Assembly (NCBI RefSeq): GCF_030811535.1
Contig: NZ_JAUSQX010000001.1
Coordinates: forward strand, 1,798,001-1,862,000
DNA length: 64,000 nucleotides
Origin: Trueperella bonasi
GTDB taxonomy: Bacteria; Actinomycetota; Actinomycetes; Actinomycetales; Actinomycetaceae
Direction of reading: 5' to 3'
Under the pieces are notes generated by a model. The model worked only from the letters and a program-made list of their open reading frames with translations, was not told where the DNA came from and did not search any database. A program made the position numbers and the translations under genes. How positions within the stretch are numbered: the first letter of the stretch is position 1; each line of letters begins with the position of its first letter. Shown here piece by piece: positions 33,970 through 43,598 of the stretch.

Positions 33970-35748
33970 TTATCGCTTGGGAAGGCAAATCGAATAGCCG
34001 CCATGCAGCGATCGTACAAGTAGCTCGGGCTGTGTTGCTTTTAGTATGCGCACGCTATCGCGAAACATCCATTGCGACACTATTCGCACTTCATCATGGC
34101 TAACGTGCTGGCTGGCGAATTCGGGCTCTTCAAGAACCTCGTGTGTGAGATCGAGAAAATTGGCGAGCTCCTCGGGTGCCTCGCCATCGCGGGTAGTGGC
34201 ACTCACGCGCAAAACCCCGTAATCAAATATGGCCACCTCCCAGCGCTGGCCCACCAAATTCGCTGCGATGATTCGCTGGTTGCCAACTAGTGAAAAGAAT
34301 TCTTCAAAGTTTTTTGCGCCGCCAACGAGGCAATACAGGCGGTCACGTTCGCCAGCGGCCTGCTCGTAGCGCTGAGTTTTCGCAAGGGCTTTAATTTTTG
34401 CCAGGCTGGATTCTGCAATGGCTCGCACGCGCCCAGCCAACGCGTGTTTGACTTGCGATAGTTCTGTCCCTTGCGCGGCGCCCGTCAAACACGGCGCAGA
34501 ACAACTGCCAAGCTCAAACAAGTGGCACGCAGCGTGCCCATCAGGTTCCTTGGCCAGTCGTTGCGAACACGAGCGAAGCCCCGAAACGGACTCGAGCAAT
34601 TCAACGGCATTACGCGCTTGACGGTTGGAAGTAAATGGTCCGAGTGCGCGATCCATATCCGAACGCTTAATCTTTCGCGCAACTTTAAGCCGGGGATGAG
34701 GCTCATCAGTGAGCATGATCCACGGCCGCGTTTGCGTGCGCCGGGAACGGCGATTGTAGGGCGGATCAAGTTCGTCAATCAGCCGCACTTCTACCACGCT
34801 AGCTTCCAGGGTGGTTGCTGTCGGTAGGGCCTCCAGGGCGACGGCGAGATCGACCATCTCGGCAATGCGTTTGCGTTTTTCAGCGGCGGTAAAGTACTGG
34901 CGCACCCGCTTATAAACATTGACGGACGTTCCGACGTAGAGCACTTCACCACCCGGGCCGATAAACTTGTAGACCCCGGCGCCACGGGGAAGCCCATCTG
35001 CAAGGTGCGCCTTAGCCCTGCGGTGTTGGGGCACCGCATCCGTGGCCGTCATCAAATCCGCCAGGTGAGTCACGCCAATCCCGCCCAGCCGGCTAAGAAT
35101 AGCGTGTAGCACATCAACCGTTGCACGGGCGTCATCAAGAGCCCGATGGGTCGGCTGAACTTCTGCACCACACAATCTGGCAAGAGTTGCTAGCTTATAG
35201 TTCGGCGTTTCATCGCGCGTAAAGGTTTTGCGAGCAAGCCGCACCGTGTCCACAATCTTGCGCTTGGGAAACTCAAGACCCAACTCGGCGCACGCACCAC
35301 GCAAATGCCCGATGTCAAAATTCGCGTTGTGTGCGACCAGCACAAGATCTGGATCGTCACCAATGAATCGAAGGAAATTTGGCATTACTTCTGAAATGTC
35401 GGGAGCCAAAGCAACCATCGAATTCGTGATCCCCGTCAGCACGGTGATCTGCGGCGGAATAACCACCCCGGGGTTAACCAACGTTGTGAATTCATCAATG
35501 ACGTCACCGCCACGCACTTTAACCGCGCCGAACTCAGTGATTGCGTTCAGCCCCGGTTTGCCTCCGGTGGTTTCTAAATCGACGACGACGAACGTTACGT
35601 CAAACAGCGATGGACCAAGCACATCGAAAGTCAGTTGCTCTTCGGTTGGCGCGGCGCTCCCTTCCCGGTGCATCCTCGCAGGTGTCAGATCAACGCTTTC
35701 TCCCACTTTCGCGGTGTTATTGAACTTCGTGCCAGTCAAACCTCTCAT
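33970..35748 (-). CDS. DEDD exonuclease / UvrC-like GIY-YIG protein
   Basis: A 592-residue fusion. An N-terminal DnaQ-like 3'-5' exonuclease domain (VVVDLETTGGKPG; HNANFDIGHLR; HRALDDARAT) is followed by a UvrC-type GIY-YIG nuclease domain (GAGVYKFIGPGGEVLYVGTS). The C-terminal half has a conserved cysteine-rich region (CSQRL, CHLFELGSCSAPC). It is probably a DNA repair nuclease; the combination is typical of Actinobacteria. The start is ATG 35748, six bases downstream of TAGGCT; the GTG at 35754 would lie upstream of the transcript start. Confidence 0.93.
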   Translation of the reverse strand: MRGLTGTKFNNTAKVGESVDLTPARMHREGSAAPTEEQLTFDVLGPSLFDVTFVVVDLETTGGKPGLNAITEFGAVKVRGGDVIDEFTTLVNPGVVIPPQITVLTGITNSMVALAPDISEVMPNFLRFIGDDPDLVLVAHNANFDIGHLRGACAELGLEFPKRKIVDTVRLARKTFTRDETPNYKLATLARLCGAEVQPTHRALDDARATVDVLHAILSRLGGIGVTHLADLMTATDAVPQHRRAKAHLADGLPRGAGVYKFIGPGGEVLYVGTSVNVYKRVRQYFTAAEKRKRIAEMVDLAVALEALPTATTLEASVVEVRLIDELDPPYNRRSRRTQTRPWIMLTDEPHPRLKVARKIKRSDMDRALGPFTSNRQARNAVELLESVSGLRSCSQRLAKEPDGHAACHLFELGSCSAPCLTGAAQGTELSQVKHALAGRVRAIAESSLAKIKALAKTQRYEQAAGERDRLYCLVGGAKNFEEFFSLVGNQRIIAANLVGQRWEVAIFDYGVLRVSATTRDGEAPEELANFLDLTHEVLEEPEFASQHVSHDEVRIVSQWMFRDSVRILKATQPELLVRSLHGGYSICLPKR

Positions 35749-35754
35749 GCCCAC

Positions 35755-35760
35755 AGCCTA
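35755..35760 (-). promoter_or_regulatory. -10 box, leaderless DEDD gene
   Basis: TAGGCT on the minus strand, six bases before ATG 35748. Confidence 0.5.
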
Positions 35761-35776
35761 AGCCGCGCCTCCGACA

Positions 35777-36142
35777 CTAAACCCGCGTGCCGTCGTCGCC
35801 CGGCCGATGGCTCCACGGCGCGCTCGCGTAAACACCGGCGGCAGCCGAAACAAAACCTATTGTTCCAAGTACCATCCACAACCTGCTGTGAAGAATGATC
35901 ACGTTTAACCAGCCGAGGATAAACACAACGATCACGGCGGCCGTGGTCAAGAAAAGCAGGCGAGCAACATCGGGTTGCGAGGCGGGGGAGACCGGCTCGA
36001 CATCGGGCAGATCGGCGGGGTCGAATGGCTCATCTTCTTCGGCAGCTGGCGTCCAGGTACGAAAGCCCTGCTCAGCCGCCAGCTTCCTTTCCAGCTCAAT
36101 CCATTCGGCGTCCCAATCCGCCCCGGAATCCTTATCGCGCAT
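35777..36142 (-). CDS. Membrane protein of unknown function
   Basis: A 121-residue protein. The acidic N-terminal half (WDAEWIELERKLAAEQGF, EEDEPFDPADLPDVEP) faces the cytoplasm, and two transmembrane helices follow (LLFLTTAAVIVVFILGWLNV and LWMVLGTIGFVSAAAGVYA). I recognise no family. A TAGGCT box seven bases before 36142 supports that start over the ATG at 36163. Confidence 0.75.
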   Translation of the reverse strand: MRDKDSGADWDAEWIELERKLAAEQGFRTWTPAAEEDEPFDPADLPDVEPVSPASQPDVARLLFLTTAAVIVVFILGWLNVIILHSRLWMVLGTIGFVSAAAGVYASAPWSHRPGDDGTRV

Positions 36143-36149
36143 ACCACCC

Positions 36150-36155
36150 AGCCTA
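36150..36155 (-). promoter_or_regulatory. -10 box, leaderless membrane protein gene
   Basis: TAGGCT on the minus strand, seven bases before ATG 36142. Confidence 0.45.
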
Positions 36156-36279
36156 TCGCGCATCCGCTCCGGTTCAATTCGGCGATTTACTCTAGGTGGG
36201 AAACGTCAAGAAACGGTAAGCTAAGAGGCGTAGTCAACGAAGAGCGCGATGACGCGCCACTCATCGAAGGAAGATACGA

Positions 36280-37503
36280 ATGACAATTCGCCGTGTTGCT
36301 TTACTCACTGCTGGAGGATTCGCCCCCTGTCTGTCGACGGCGGTAGGCGACCTCATCGAACGTTATACAAAAGAAGTTCCCGACGCCGAAATCATCGGCT
36401 ACCAACACGGATACCACGGTCTACTGACCGGAAATTCCATCGTGTTCGACGCCGAGGCTCGCGAAAACGCTCATATTCTCACGCGATTTGGTGGCTCGCC
36501 GATTGGCAATTCGCGCGTGAAACTCACGAACTCGCAAAACCTCATCGAACGTGGCCTGGTCAAGCCTGGCCAAAATGCTCTAGAAGTTGCTGCCGAACAG
36601 CTTAAGGCTGATGGGGTCGACGTCCTGCACACGATTGGCGGCGATGACACGAACACGACCGCCGCCGATCTGGCCAAGTACCTGCACGACAACGGTTACG
36701 AACTAACCGTGGTTGGGCTTCCCAAGACGATCGATAACGACATCGTTCCCATCCGTCAGTCACTGGGCGCCTACACGGCAGCCGAACAGGCCTCGCTTTA
36801 CGCGCAAAACATTATTGGCGAGCACCGGGCTAATCCGCGCATGCTCATCATTCACGAAATCATGGGCCGCAACTGCGGATACCTCGCGGCGCAAGCTACC
36901 CAGTACTACCGCGAGTGGCTAAACGAACAAGAGTGGGTACCGTCGGCCGGCTTAACCAAGGAACGTTGGGACGTCCACGCACTTTACCTGCCAGAAATCA
37001 CCTTCGATCTGGATGTTGAGGCATCGCGTCTGCGCCGCATCATGGATGAGCAGGGTAACGTCAATATCTTCCTATCCGAAGGCGCCGGCGTTGCCGAAAT
37101 TATTGAGGAGATCCTCGAGGCGGGCGGCGAGGTTGAGCGTGACGCATTCGGCCACGTCAAGCTCGACACGATTAACCCGGGCGAGTGGTTTGCCAACAAG
37201 TTCTCGAAGATTATCGGCGCCGAAAAGGTCATGGTGCAAAAATCCGGCTATTTCTCGCGGTCAGCAAAGTCGAATGAGACCGACCTTGAACTCATTCGCC
37301 AAATGACCGACTTCGCCGTCCAATCGGCGAAGGATGGGGTTTCCGGAGTCGTTGGCCACGACGAGGACCGCGGGGATGAGTTGCGAACCATCGAGTTTGA
37401 ACGAATTGCTGGCCACAAGGCCTTCGACGTCGATCAGGACTGGTTCAAAGAGGTCATGGACGACATCGGGCAGCCGTGGGAGCCGCAACCTCAGGCCGAG
37501 TAA
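36280..37503 (+). CDS. Pyrophosphate-dependent 6-phosphofructokinase
   Basis: A 407-residue enzyme that phosphorylates fructose 6-phosphate, using pyrophosphate instead of ATP. The PPi-type active site is visible: GGDDTNT replaces the GGDGS of ATP-dependent enzymes, and PKTIDND carries the lysine that excludes ATP. The reaction is reversible. The start follows AAGGAAG. With polyphosphate glucokinase in the same window it suggests phosphate-anhydride-sparing glycolysis. Confidence 0.95.
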   Translation: MTIRRVALLTAGGFAPCLSTAVGDLIERYTKEVPDAEIIGYQHGYHGLLTGNSIVFDAEARENAHILTRFGGSPIGNSRVKLTNSQNLIERGLVKPGQNALEVAAEQLKADGVDVLHTIGGDDTNTTAADLAKYLHDNGYELTVVGLPKTIDNDIVPIRQSLGAYTAAEQASLYAQNIIGEHRANPRMLIIHEIMGRNCGYLAAQATQYYREWLNEQEWVPSAGLTKERWDVHALYLPEITFDLDVEASRLRRIMDEQGNVNIFLSEGAGVAEIIEEILEAGGEVERDAFGHVKLDTINPGEWFANKFSKIIGAEKVMVQKSGYFSRSAKSNETDLELIRQMTDFAVQSAKDGVSGVVGHDEDRGDELRTIEFERIAGHKAFDVDQDWFKEVMDDIGQPWEPQPQAE

Positions 37504-37511
37504 TTTAAAAC

Positions 37512-37547
37512 CGGGTGGGAGCGCCTCCAGGCGGGTGCTCCCACCCG
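37512..37547 (+). terminator. Hairpin after the phosphofructokinase gene
   Basis: CGGGTGGGAGC (37512-37522) pairs with GCTCCCACCCG (37537-37547). The stem is strong but no T-run follows. Confidence 0.55.
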
Positions 37548-37604
37548 CTATTGCCAAGCCGCCCAGCGTTTGGACGAGAATATGGCATGGGGCCGAATAC
37601 CGCC

Positions 37605-37610
37605 TACAAT
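37605..37610 (+). promoter_or_regulatory. -10 box, leaderless DAHP synthase
   Basis: TACAAT lies exactly six bases before ATG 37617, with no ribosome site between. Confidence 0.55.
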
Positions 37611-37616
37611 CGACCT

Positions 37617-38975
37617 ATGTTTAAAGACGCAGATGAAACAATCCTGGACGAGATTTCCGCGTGGAAGAACCTGCCGGCCAAACATCAGCCGCAATATCCC
37701 GATGCCGATTTTCTCCAGACCACAGTTGAGTATCTGCGCACGCTTCCACCGCTAATTTTCGCGGGTGAAGCCGATTCCCTCAAGTGCCAAATAGCACAAG
37801 CTTCGCGAGGAGAAGCCTTCGTGCTCCAAGGGGGAGACTGCGCGGAATCCTTCGCGGATGCCACAGCGGATCGGATCCGGGCGAAGATTCGCACAATCCT
37901 CCAAATGGCCGTGGTGCTTACCTATTCGGGGTCCTTGCCCGTTGTTAAGATCGGGCGAATGGCCGGCCAGTACGCAAAGCCCCGTTCATACCCAATGGAA
38001 ACCCGCGACGGCGTGGATCTTCCCTCATACATGGGCGACGCCGTCAACGGCCACGAATTCACCGAAGCCATGAGGATTCCAGATCCACACAGGCTAGTGG
38101 AGGCATACCAGCATTCGGCCGCCACACTGAATCTGATTCGCGCGTTCACAAACGGTGGTTTTGCGGACATCGCCAAGGTGCACGAGTGGAATAAAGGCTT
38201 TTCGTCAAACCCTGCATATCGCCGGTACAACAAGCTCGCATCGGAGATTGATCGGGCAATGCAGTTTATGAAGGCTGCGGGTGCCTACTCCGAATCCTTG
38301 CGCACCGTAGACTTCTACTCTTCGCACGAAGCCCTGCTATTAGATTACGAAGATGCGATGACGCGGATTGATTCGCGTACAGGCCAGCCCTACAACACGG
38401 GTGCACACTTCTTGTGGATCGGTGAGCGCACCCGCGATGCCGATGGCGCACATGTGGAGATGCTTTCGCACGTGAAGAATCCGATCGGTGTGAAACTTGG
38501 GCCGAGCGTGACAAAAGATGACATCCTGGCGTTGATCGACAAGCTCAATCCCGAAGGGGAGGAAGGCCGCCTCACGCTGATCACCCGCCTTGGTGCTCAG
38601 AGGGTGGAAGAGCTCTTGCCGAATATCATCGAAACGGTTCGCCAAGATGGCCGCCCAGTGACCTGGATGTCTGATCCGATGCACGGCAACACGATCTCGG
38701 TTGGTAAATTCAAAACTCGCCGTCTCGACGACGTTTTAGACGAGGTACGCGGCTTTTTCCAGGTACACCGCGAACTTGGTACGGTGCCCGGTGGTTTGCA
38801 CATTGAACTCACCGGTGATGACGTGACAGAGGTACTTGGCGGTTCTGAAGAGATCGTCGAGGAAGCCCTCGGTGATCGATATGAGACTCTCGTGGATCCG
38901 CGGTTGAATCACCAGCAGTCTCTTGAGCTGGCCTTCCTCGTATCAGAAATTTTGAGCGAAGATTTTTCGGCTTAA
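37617..38975 (+). CDS. aroG: Class II 3-deoxy-7-phosphoheptulonate synthase
   Basis: A 452-residue class II (plant-like) DAHP synthase, the entry step to aromatic compounds from phosphoenolpyruvate and erythrose 4-phosphate. LQGGDCAESFAD, the metal-binding WMSDPMHGNTI and the VKIGRMAGQYAKPRS block define the class. The ATG at 37617 is supported by a leaderless-type -10 box; a longer upstream reading is unsupported. It ends overlapping the convergent kinase by four bases. From memory, the neighbourhood with a PknL-type kinase and a polyprenyl synthase is conserved in mycobacteria. Confidence 0.95.
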   Translation: MFKDADETILDEISAWKNLPAKHQPQYPDADFLQTTVEYLRTLPPLIFAGEADSLKCQIAQASRGEAFVLQGGDCAESFADATADRIRAKIRTILQMAVVLTYSGSLPVVKIGRMAGQYAKPRSYPMETRDGVDLPSYMGDAVNGHEFTEAMRIPDPHRLVEAYQHSAATLNLIRAFTNGGFADIAKVHEWNKGFSSNPAYRRYNKLASEIDRAMQFMKAAGAYSESLRTVDFYSSHEALLLDYEDAMTRIDSRTGQPYNTGAHFLWIGERTRDADGAHVEMLSHVKNPIGVKLGPSVTKDDILALIDKLNPEGEEGRLTLITRLGAQRVEELLPNIIETVRQDGRPVTWMSDPMHGNTISVGKFKTRRLDDVLDEVRGFFQVHRELGTVPGGLHIELTGDDVTEVLGGSEEIVEEALGDRYETLVDPRLNHQQSLELAFLVSEILSEDFSA

Positions 38976-40942
38976 ACGATCGTGATCGTCACTGTCGATC
39001 CGGGTTTGAGTAACTGCCCTGCCTCGGGGCTTTGCGCGCGCACCGTCCCGAAATACCCACCGAGGAAGCGGTCGTAGGAGACGACGAAACCGGCCTCTTC
39101 AAGGATTTCGGTGGCTTCGCCTTCTTGGAGGCCAAAAACGTCAGGCACCTCGATGGGTTCGGGCCCGAGCGAAATGGTTAGCGTGACCGTGTCGCCACGA
39201 TAGAGAGTCTCGCCAGCCTGCGGCGATTGGTCCATGACGTGGCCTTCTGGCGTTGTCTCAGAGTGCGCTTCGGTGGTTGTAGCTTCAAGTTCGTATTCGC
39301 CAAGCCGCTCAATCGCCGTTGCCTCGTCCACACCCGTGAGGTCGGGTACGGAAATGGGTTCGCGACCAAGAGATACGGTCAGCGCCACTTCGGTGCTGTG
39401 CGGCACGGAGGCGCCGGCTTCGGGTTGCTGTGCGATCACGATCCCGGCGGGCACGGTTTCTGAATAGGTCTCCTCAACGGTTGCCCCCAGGCGTGCTTCG
39501 CTAAGCGCCTGTGTGGCGTCCTCGCTACTTTCGCCGACGACGTCGATGACTTCGACGTGTTCAACTCCCATAGAAACTAGGAGGGTTATCGGTTCGGAAG
39601 GGTGGACGCGCGCGCCCGCATCCGGGTCGGTGCCGATCACGAGACCTTCGCCGATTTCGTCGGAATACTCCTGTGTGCGCTCCACGGTGAAGGCTAGGTT
39701 GTTGAGTGCGGCTTCGGCGTCGTCGGCAGGTAGACCCGTGACCACGGGCACTTCTACACGTAAGCCGGGGCCCTCGGAAAAGTACCACCAAGTGCCGTAG
39801 GCGCCCGCGCCAATGAGCGCGAGCAGTAACGCCAGCAGTATTGGCCAAACACGACGGCGAGGCGGCGGGTGGTCTGCGACCTCGGTGTTGCGCCGACTGC
39901 CCCGCGAGCGGGAAGCCTGTGCGCGTGAGCTGGCAAGTTCGCGAGTTGGTGCGACCGGGATTGCGGCCGTCTGGCCAGGTTTAACAATGGCTGGCTGCGC
40001 ATCGGTGGCCGGCTCGTCGCCGACGACAGGAAAAACCGGGATGCGGCGGATTAGCACCTCATCTGGTAGTGATTCAACGATATCGATGAGTGCGTCAAGT
40101 GCTGCCGAGGCATTTTTCGGGCGCTTGGACGGGTTTTTCGCAGTTAAGAGACCTATGAGTGAATCGAGAGCCGGAGGGATCCAGTCGGCAAGATCCGTGA
40201 GGCGCGGCATGGTTTCATTCACGTGTTTATACGCAACTGAGAGGGAGGAGTCCGCTTGGAAAGGTAAGGCGCCCGTGATTAATTCGTAGAGCATAATGCC
40301 AACGGAGTAGATGTCTGACGTTTGGCCTGTCGAGCCTTCTGAGACGAATTCGGGGGCAACATATCCAACAGTGCCCAGCATCGTATTCGTTTGCGTGGTG
40401 GTTGCATCAGAGGCGGCACGAGCCAAGCCGAAGTCTGTGAGTTTGGCTTGGAACTTTGGTTCGAGCGCAGTGGGATCCAGCGGCGCGGTCAGGAGCACGT
40501 TTTCTGGTTTGATATCTCGGTGAATGATTCCGGCTTCGTGCGCGGCTGCGAGTCCGGTAAGCAATTGGCGGACGAGCTCGAGGCTCACCCCGAGTGGGAA
40601 CGAGCCGTGCGTGTTCAGTTCAGAGCGCAGGTCCGGCCCCGCCATGAGTTCCATGACCAAATAAGGGCTATCACCGGTGGGGGTGTTTGCAACGCCCTGA
40701 TCGTGCACGGAAACAATATGTGGATTGGTCAAACTCGCCGCAGAGCGGGCTTCTGAAATGAACCGTTCTACGAAGTCCGGCTGTTCGGCCAGGTGGGGGT
40801 GGATGACCTTCAGAGCAACTTCGCGTTGCAAGCGCTCATCGGTTGCTCGATAGACGGTGGCCATACCACCGCGGGCAATTCGCGCGGATATCGCATATCT
40901 GCCATCGAGCTGGTTACCTAGGAGCGGATCAGGTGCTTTCAC
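38972..40942 (-). CDS. Serine/threonine protein kinase with PASTA domains (PknL/PknB type)
   Basis: A 656-residue transmembrane kinase. The kinase domain (about residues 14-280) has the ATP loop IARGGMATVYRA, lysine in VALKVI, catalytic HRDIKPENVLL and DFGLAR. A basic linker leads to one membrane helix (WPILLALLLALIGAGAYGTWW). Four extracellular PASTA repeats follow, each ending like VTLTISLG, and would bind muropeptides or lipid II. The position beside aroG and the polyprenyl synthase suggests the PknL orthologue (inference). GTG 40942 is preferred to ATG 40977: a TATTGT -10 box lies seven bases upstream. Confidence 0.93.
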   Translation of the reverse strand: MKAPDPLLGNQLDGRYAISARIARGGMATVYRATDERLQREVALKVIHPHLAEQPDFVERFISEARSAASLTNPHIVSVHDQGVANTPTGDSPYLVMELMAGPDLRSELNTHGSFPLGVSLELVRQLLTGLAAAHEAGIIHRDIKPENVLLTAPLDPTALEPKFQAKLTDFGLARAASDATTTQTNTMLGTVGYVAPEFVSEGSTGQTSDIYSVGIMLYELITGALPFQADSSLSVAYKHVNETMPRLTDLADWIPPALDSLIGLLTAKNPSKRPKNASAALDALIDIVESLPDEVLIRRIPVFPVVGDEPATDAQPAIVKPGQTAAIPVAPTRELASSRAQASRSRGSRRNTEVADHPPPRRRVWPILLALLLALIGAGAYGTWWYFSEGPGLRVEVPVVTGLPADDAEAALNNLAFTVERTQEYSDEIGEGLVIGTDPDAGARVHPSEPITLLVSMGVEHVEVIDVVGESSEDATQALSEARLGATVEETYSETVPAGIVIAQQPEAGASVPHSTEVALTVSLGREPISVPDLTGVDEATAIERLGEYELEATTTEAHSETTPEGHVMDQSPQAGETLYRGDTVTLTISLGPEPIEVPDVFGLQEGEATEILEEAGFVVSYDRFLGGYFGTVRAQSPEAGQLLKPGSTVTITIV

Positions 40943-40949
40943 GCCTTCT

Positions 40950-40955
40950 ACAATA
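40950..40955 (-). promoter_or_regulatory. -10 box, leaderless kinase gene
   Basis: TATTGT on the minus strand, seven bases before GTG 40942. Confidence 0.4.
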
Positions 40956-41008
40956 GCGTGCAAAGCCGGCCAATCCATGGTGGACTGACCGGCTTCGCGT
41001 GTCGATGT

Positions 41009-42280
41009 TTAGAATCGGTTCATGGCCGACTTCACTTTGGCCACGTAAGTGACTGTATCGGAGCGCATTCCATACTTTCGTACACCGGCAAGGCCCTGAT
41101 AGTAGCCGGCGATACCTTCGTCAAAGCTTGACGCAGAAGCTTGGAGTTGGCGGATGATCGCGACTCCGGCGACGATGTTGTCGTAGGGATCGAGCAGGTT
41201 GAGGTCCCGGCCGACCAGCTGTGATGCCCACACGCCAGATGATGGGATGACCTGCATCGTACCGATCGCATTGGCGGGGGATACTGCGGTTGCATCGAAT
41301 CCGGATTCTACGTATGCGTGAGCCAGTGCCAGCTTTGGATCGACACCCATCTGGTTCGCCACTTGAATAATGCTCTGTTGGGTCTGTGCCCGTGAAGGAA
41401 TGCCCGCGTTAAGGAGGGCGTGTTTGTTTTCGTTTGCTGCGGCTACCGTCTCGTCGGGATAGGTGTAGCCCGGGAAATTGTTTTTGACCAGCTGTGGCTT
41501 GGTCGAGGTAACGCTGGGGGACTGCGCAGCGGACGTTGCTGCTGCGCCAATCGAAAGTCTTTGGCCAACCCGAATACGGTTGGGGTTAGAGATCTTGTTG
41601 TCGCTAGCGAGTTTGGCAACGGTGGTGTTGTGTTGGCGGGCAATCTTACCGAGCGTGTCACCAGCCTTAACGGTATAGGTAGTCGACGACGTCGTAGGAG
41701 CAGCTTGCTTAGGTGCTGCCGCCGGCGCGGATTGGGCAGGCTTCGCTGGTTTGGCTGCCTGTGCTGGTGTGTCTGCCTGTGCCGTTCCGATCGTTAGCTT
41801 TTGACCGACGTGGATAAGGTTTGGATTTGCGATCTTGTTGTCACTAGCGAGTTTGGCAACGGTGGTGTTGTGTTGGCGGGCAATCTTACCGAGCGTGTCA
41901 CCAGCCTTAACGGTATAGGTAGTCGACGACGTCGTTGGAGCAGCTTGCGTAGGCGTCGTGACCGGTGCCTGTGCGGGTTTCTTGGCCATGGAGGCTTGGA
42001 CTGGTGAAGGAATTCTTAGCTTTTGGCCGGGAAAAATCAGGTTGGGATTGCGCAAATTGTTCTCGCGTGCAAGGGCGTCAACCGTTGTGCCTGTTCGGAT
42101 GGCTATCGAGCTCAGCGTGTCACCAGCTTTGACCTGGTAATTCATGAGCTGTGAAGTGAAAACGGGTGTTTTCGGATTTGCGTGTTGCGTGGTTTGTGCA
42201 GCGCTTGCCGTGGGAACGAAAATAGAAGCCGCAGTCGCAGCGGCCAATGTGGCCCCCGAACGCTTGAGCCATGTGGCCAT
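41009..42280 (-). CDS. Secreted LysM lytic transglycosylase
   Basis: A 423-residue exported cell-wall enzyme. A signal peptide (residues 1-27, ending TASA-A) is followed by three LysM modules (about 48-92, 120-164, 197-241), each with [17 protein letters not shown] or a variant, joined by Ala/Pro linkers. The C-terminal SLT-type domain has the catalytic glutamate in [21 protein letters not shown] and ends [16 protein letters not shown] (both quoted in part). It cleaves glycan strands, anchored by LysM. The ATG follows GGAGG. The second and third LysM modules are nearly identical at DNA level. Confidence 0.93.
   Translation of the reverse strand: MATWLKRSGATLAAATAASIFVPTASAAQTTQHANPKTPVFTSQLMNYQVKAGDTLSSIAIRTGTTVDALARENNLRNPNLIFPGQKLRIPSPVQASMAKKPAQAPVTTPTQAAPTTSSTTYTVKAGDTLGKIARQHNTTVAKLASDNKIANPNLIHVGQKLTIGTAQADTPAQAAKPAKPAQSAPAAAPKQAAPTTSSTTYTVKAGDTLGKIARQHNTTVAKLASDNKISNPNRIRVGQRLSIGAAATSAAQSPSVTSTKPQLVKNNFPGYTYPDETVAAANENKHALLNAGIPSRAQTQQSIIQVANQMGVDPKLALAHAYVESGFDATAVSPANAIGTMQVIPSSGVWASQLVGRDLNLLDPYDNIVAGVAIIRQLQASASSFDEGIAGYYQGLAGVRKYGMRSDTVTYVAKVKSAMNRF
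41604..41695 (-). repeat. Intragenic LysM DNA repeat, copy A
   Basis: This 92-base segment is identical to 41844-41935, exactly 240 bases away. The identity extends further with single mismatches at 41603 and 41696. Confidence 0.9.
41844..41935 (-). repeat. Intragenic LysM DNA repeat, copy B
   Basis: Identical to 41604-41695. Recombination between the copies would add or remove exactly 80 codons, one LysM plus linker, in frame. Confidence 0.9.
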
Positions 42281-42434
42281 GGATCCTCCGAGTGTTGCTG
42301 GATTTACAAATGTGACAAATGTGCATCACGTTGTAAAAGTTCTCAATGTGTCAAGTGTGACAATAGCGAACTTAGTGGCGTGTTGCCAGTCAGAATCCAA
42401 AACAATGGTGTATTTTGAGCGCCTGCTCAAGGTG
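42281..42434 (-). promoter_or_regulatory. Upstream region of the LysM gene with TGTCACA-type repeats
   Basis: On the minus strand this 154-base gap holds TTGTCACACTTGACACATTG and, further down, TTGTCACATTTG. The repeated TGTCACA blocks may be regulator sites. I looked for a c-di-AMP riboswitch, common before cell-wall hydrolases, and did not find its motifs. Confidence 0.35.
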
Positions 42435-43484
42435 TCAGTGTTGGCGATCCTCCAAAGAAGCCATAACTGAGAGCAAAATTGGGGAACGTGGAAGCTGAGC
42501 AGCGGCCTCGTGCGCGCGGGATTCGTAGGAGGCAATCATTTCCTCGTGGGCCTCAAGTGCCCCCGACTCCTCAATAATCCGTTGAATCTCTTCCACGTTT
42601 ATGTCTGCAAGATCACGGCCGAGCGCGTCGTCGATGGTGGCACGGTTCGCGGAATCTGCCATCCCTCGCGCCAAGGCGAGCAATACCGTGCGTTTGCCTT
42701 CTGCAATATCGCCCCCGGCGGGCTTGCCCGTGCTCTGCGGGTGACCAAAGATTCCGAGCTCGTCGTCTCGTAGCTGGAAGGCAATGCCCAGTGGGCGCCC
42801 GACTTCGGTAAGCAGCGCCAGATCGTCGTCGTTTGCTCCCGCCAGAGCCCCGCCAATAAGTAACGGTAGTTCAACCGAATAACGGGCAGATTTGTGCCGA
42901 AGCACAAGGAGCGAATCATTGATCGCACTGTGCTGATCGTTGTTGAGCTCGGTGAGTTCGGCCCGGAAATCAAGATATTGCCCAAATGCCGTTTCGGCAG
43001 TCATCGCGTGATATAAGGTGCTGGCCCGATCGAATGAGGCCCGATCGCGATGCTCAGCTTTGGAAAATTCCAAAGCGCCAAGCGAAAGGAGGAAATCACC
43101 TAAGAGAATTCCCGCTTTCTTGCCAAACCTATGCGGATCACCAGCTAGTTGCACGCCACGGTGAGTAGTGGCGAAGCTGCGATGGGTAGCTGGGACACCC
43201 CGGCGAGTATCGCTTTCATCAATGATGTCATCGTGGGTTAGTGCAGAGAGCTGATAAAGCTCGAGAGCCGCTCCCGCATGTACTGGTTCGCCTGGGCCGC
43301 CAAAGGCTTCGAATCCGGCTGCAAGTAAGAGAGCGCGGGTTCGCTTACCGGCCTTTACAAGCTGGCGCGCCGGCGCCAAGAACTCCGTCCATATCTCCAG
43401 TGCGGCCGGGTCGTCAATGAAGGGGCCAGAGGTGTCTAGAGCTTCGGTTATTCGTTGTGACACTGCGGATCGCAAATGCTGCAT
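42435..43484 (-). CDS. Polyprenyl (geranylgeranyl-type) diphosphate synthase
   Basis: A 349-residue trans-isoprenyl diphosphate synthase. The first aspartate-rich motif lies in ALTHDDIIDESDTRRG and the second in QLRDDELGIFG. Residues before the first motif (ALELYQ) are moderately sized, which fits a medium-chain (C15-C20) product, but product length is not certain. It supplies precursors for quinones, carotenoids or lipid carriers. The ATG at 43484 is six bases behind TAAGCT, so it is likely leaderless. Confidence 0.92.
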   Translation of the reverse strand: MQHLRSAVSQRITEALDTSGPFIDDPAALEIWTEFLAPARQLVKAGKRTRALLLAAGFEAFGGPGEPVHAGAALELYQLSALTHDDIIDESDTRRGVPATHRSFATTHRGVQLAGDPHRFGKKAGILLGDFLLSLGALEFSKAEHRDRASFDRASTLYHAMTAETAFGQYLDFRAELTELNNDQHSAINDSLLVLRHKSARYSVELPLLIGGALAGANDDDLALLTEVGRPLGIAFQLRDDELGIFGHPQSTGKPAGGDIAEGKRTVLLALARGMADSANRATIDDALGRDLADINVEEIQRIIEESGALEAHEEMIASYESRAHEAAAQLPRSPILLSVMASLEDRQH

Positions 43485-43490
43485 GCATCG

Positions 43491-43496
43491 AGCTTA
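43491..43496 (-). promoter_or_regulatory. -10 box, leaderless polyprenyl synthase
   Basis: TAAGCT on the minus strand, six bases before ATG 43484. Confidence 0.5.
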
Positions 43497-43598
43497 CCGT
43501 AGTTCGAAAAGTTGACCACATGGGCTCAACCTCCTGCTCAATCCACATTTGGACACTTTGGAAAAACGCTCATTACGTGTTTGACGTTGAATTGAGCC

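Noticed and set aside
42281-42434. c-di-AMP (ydaO-type) riboswitch before the LysM gene
   Set aside because: The conserved GGGGAACC-like elements of that class are not present.
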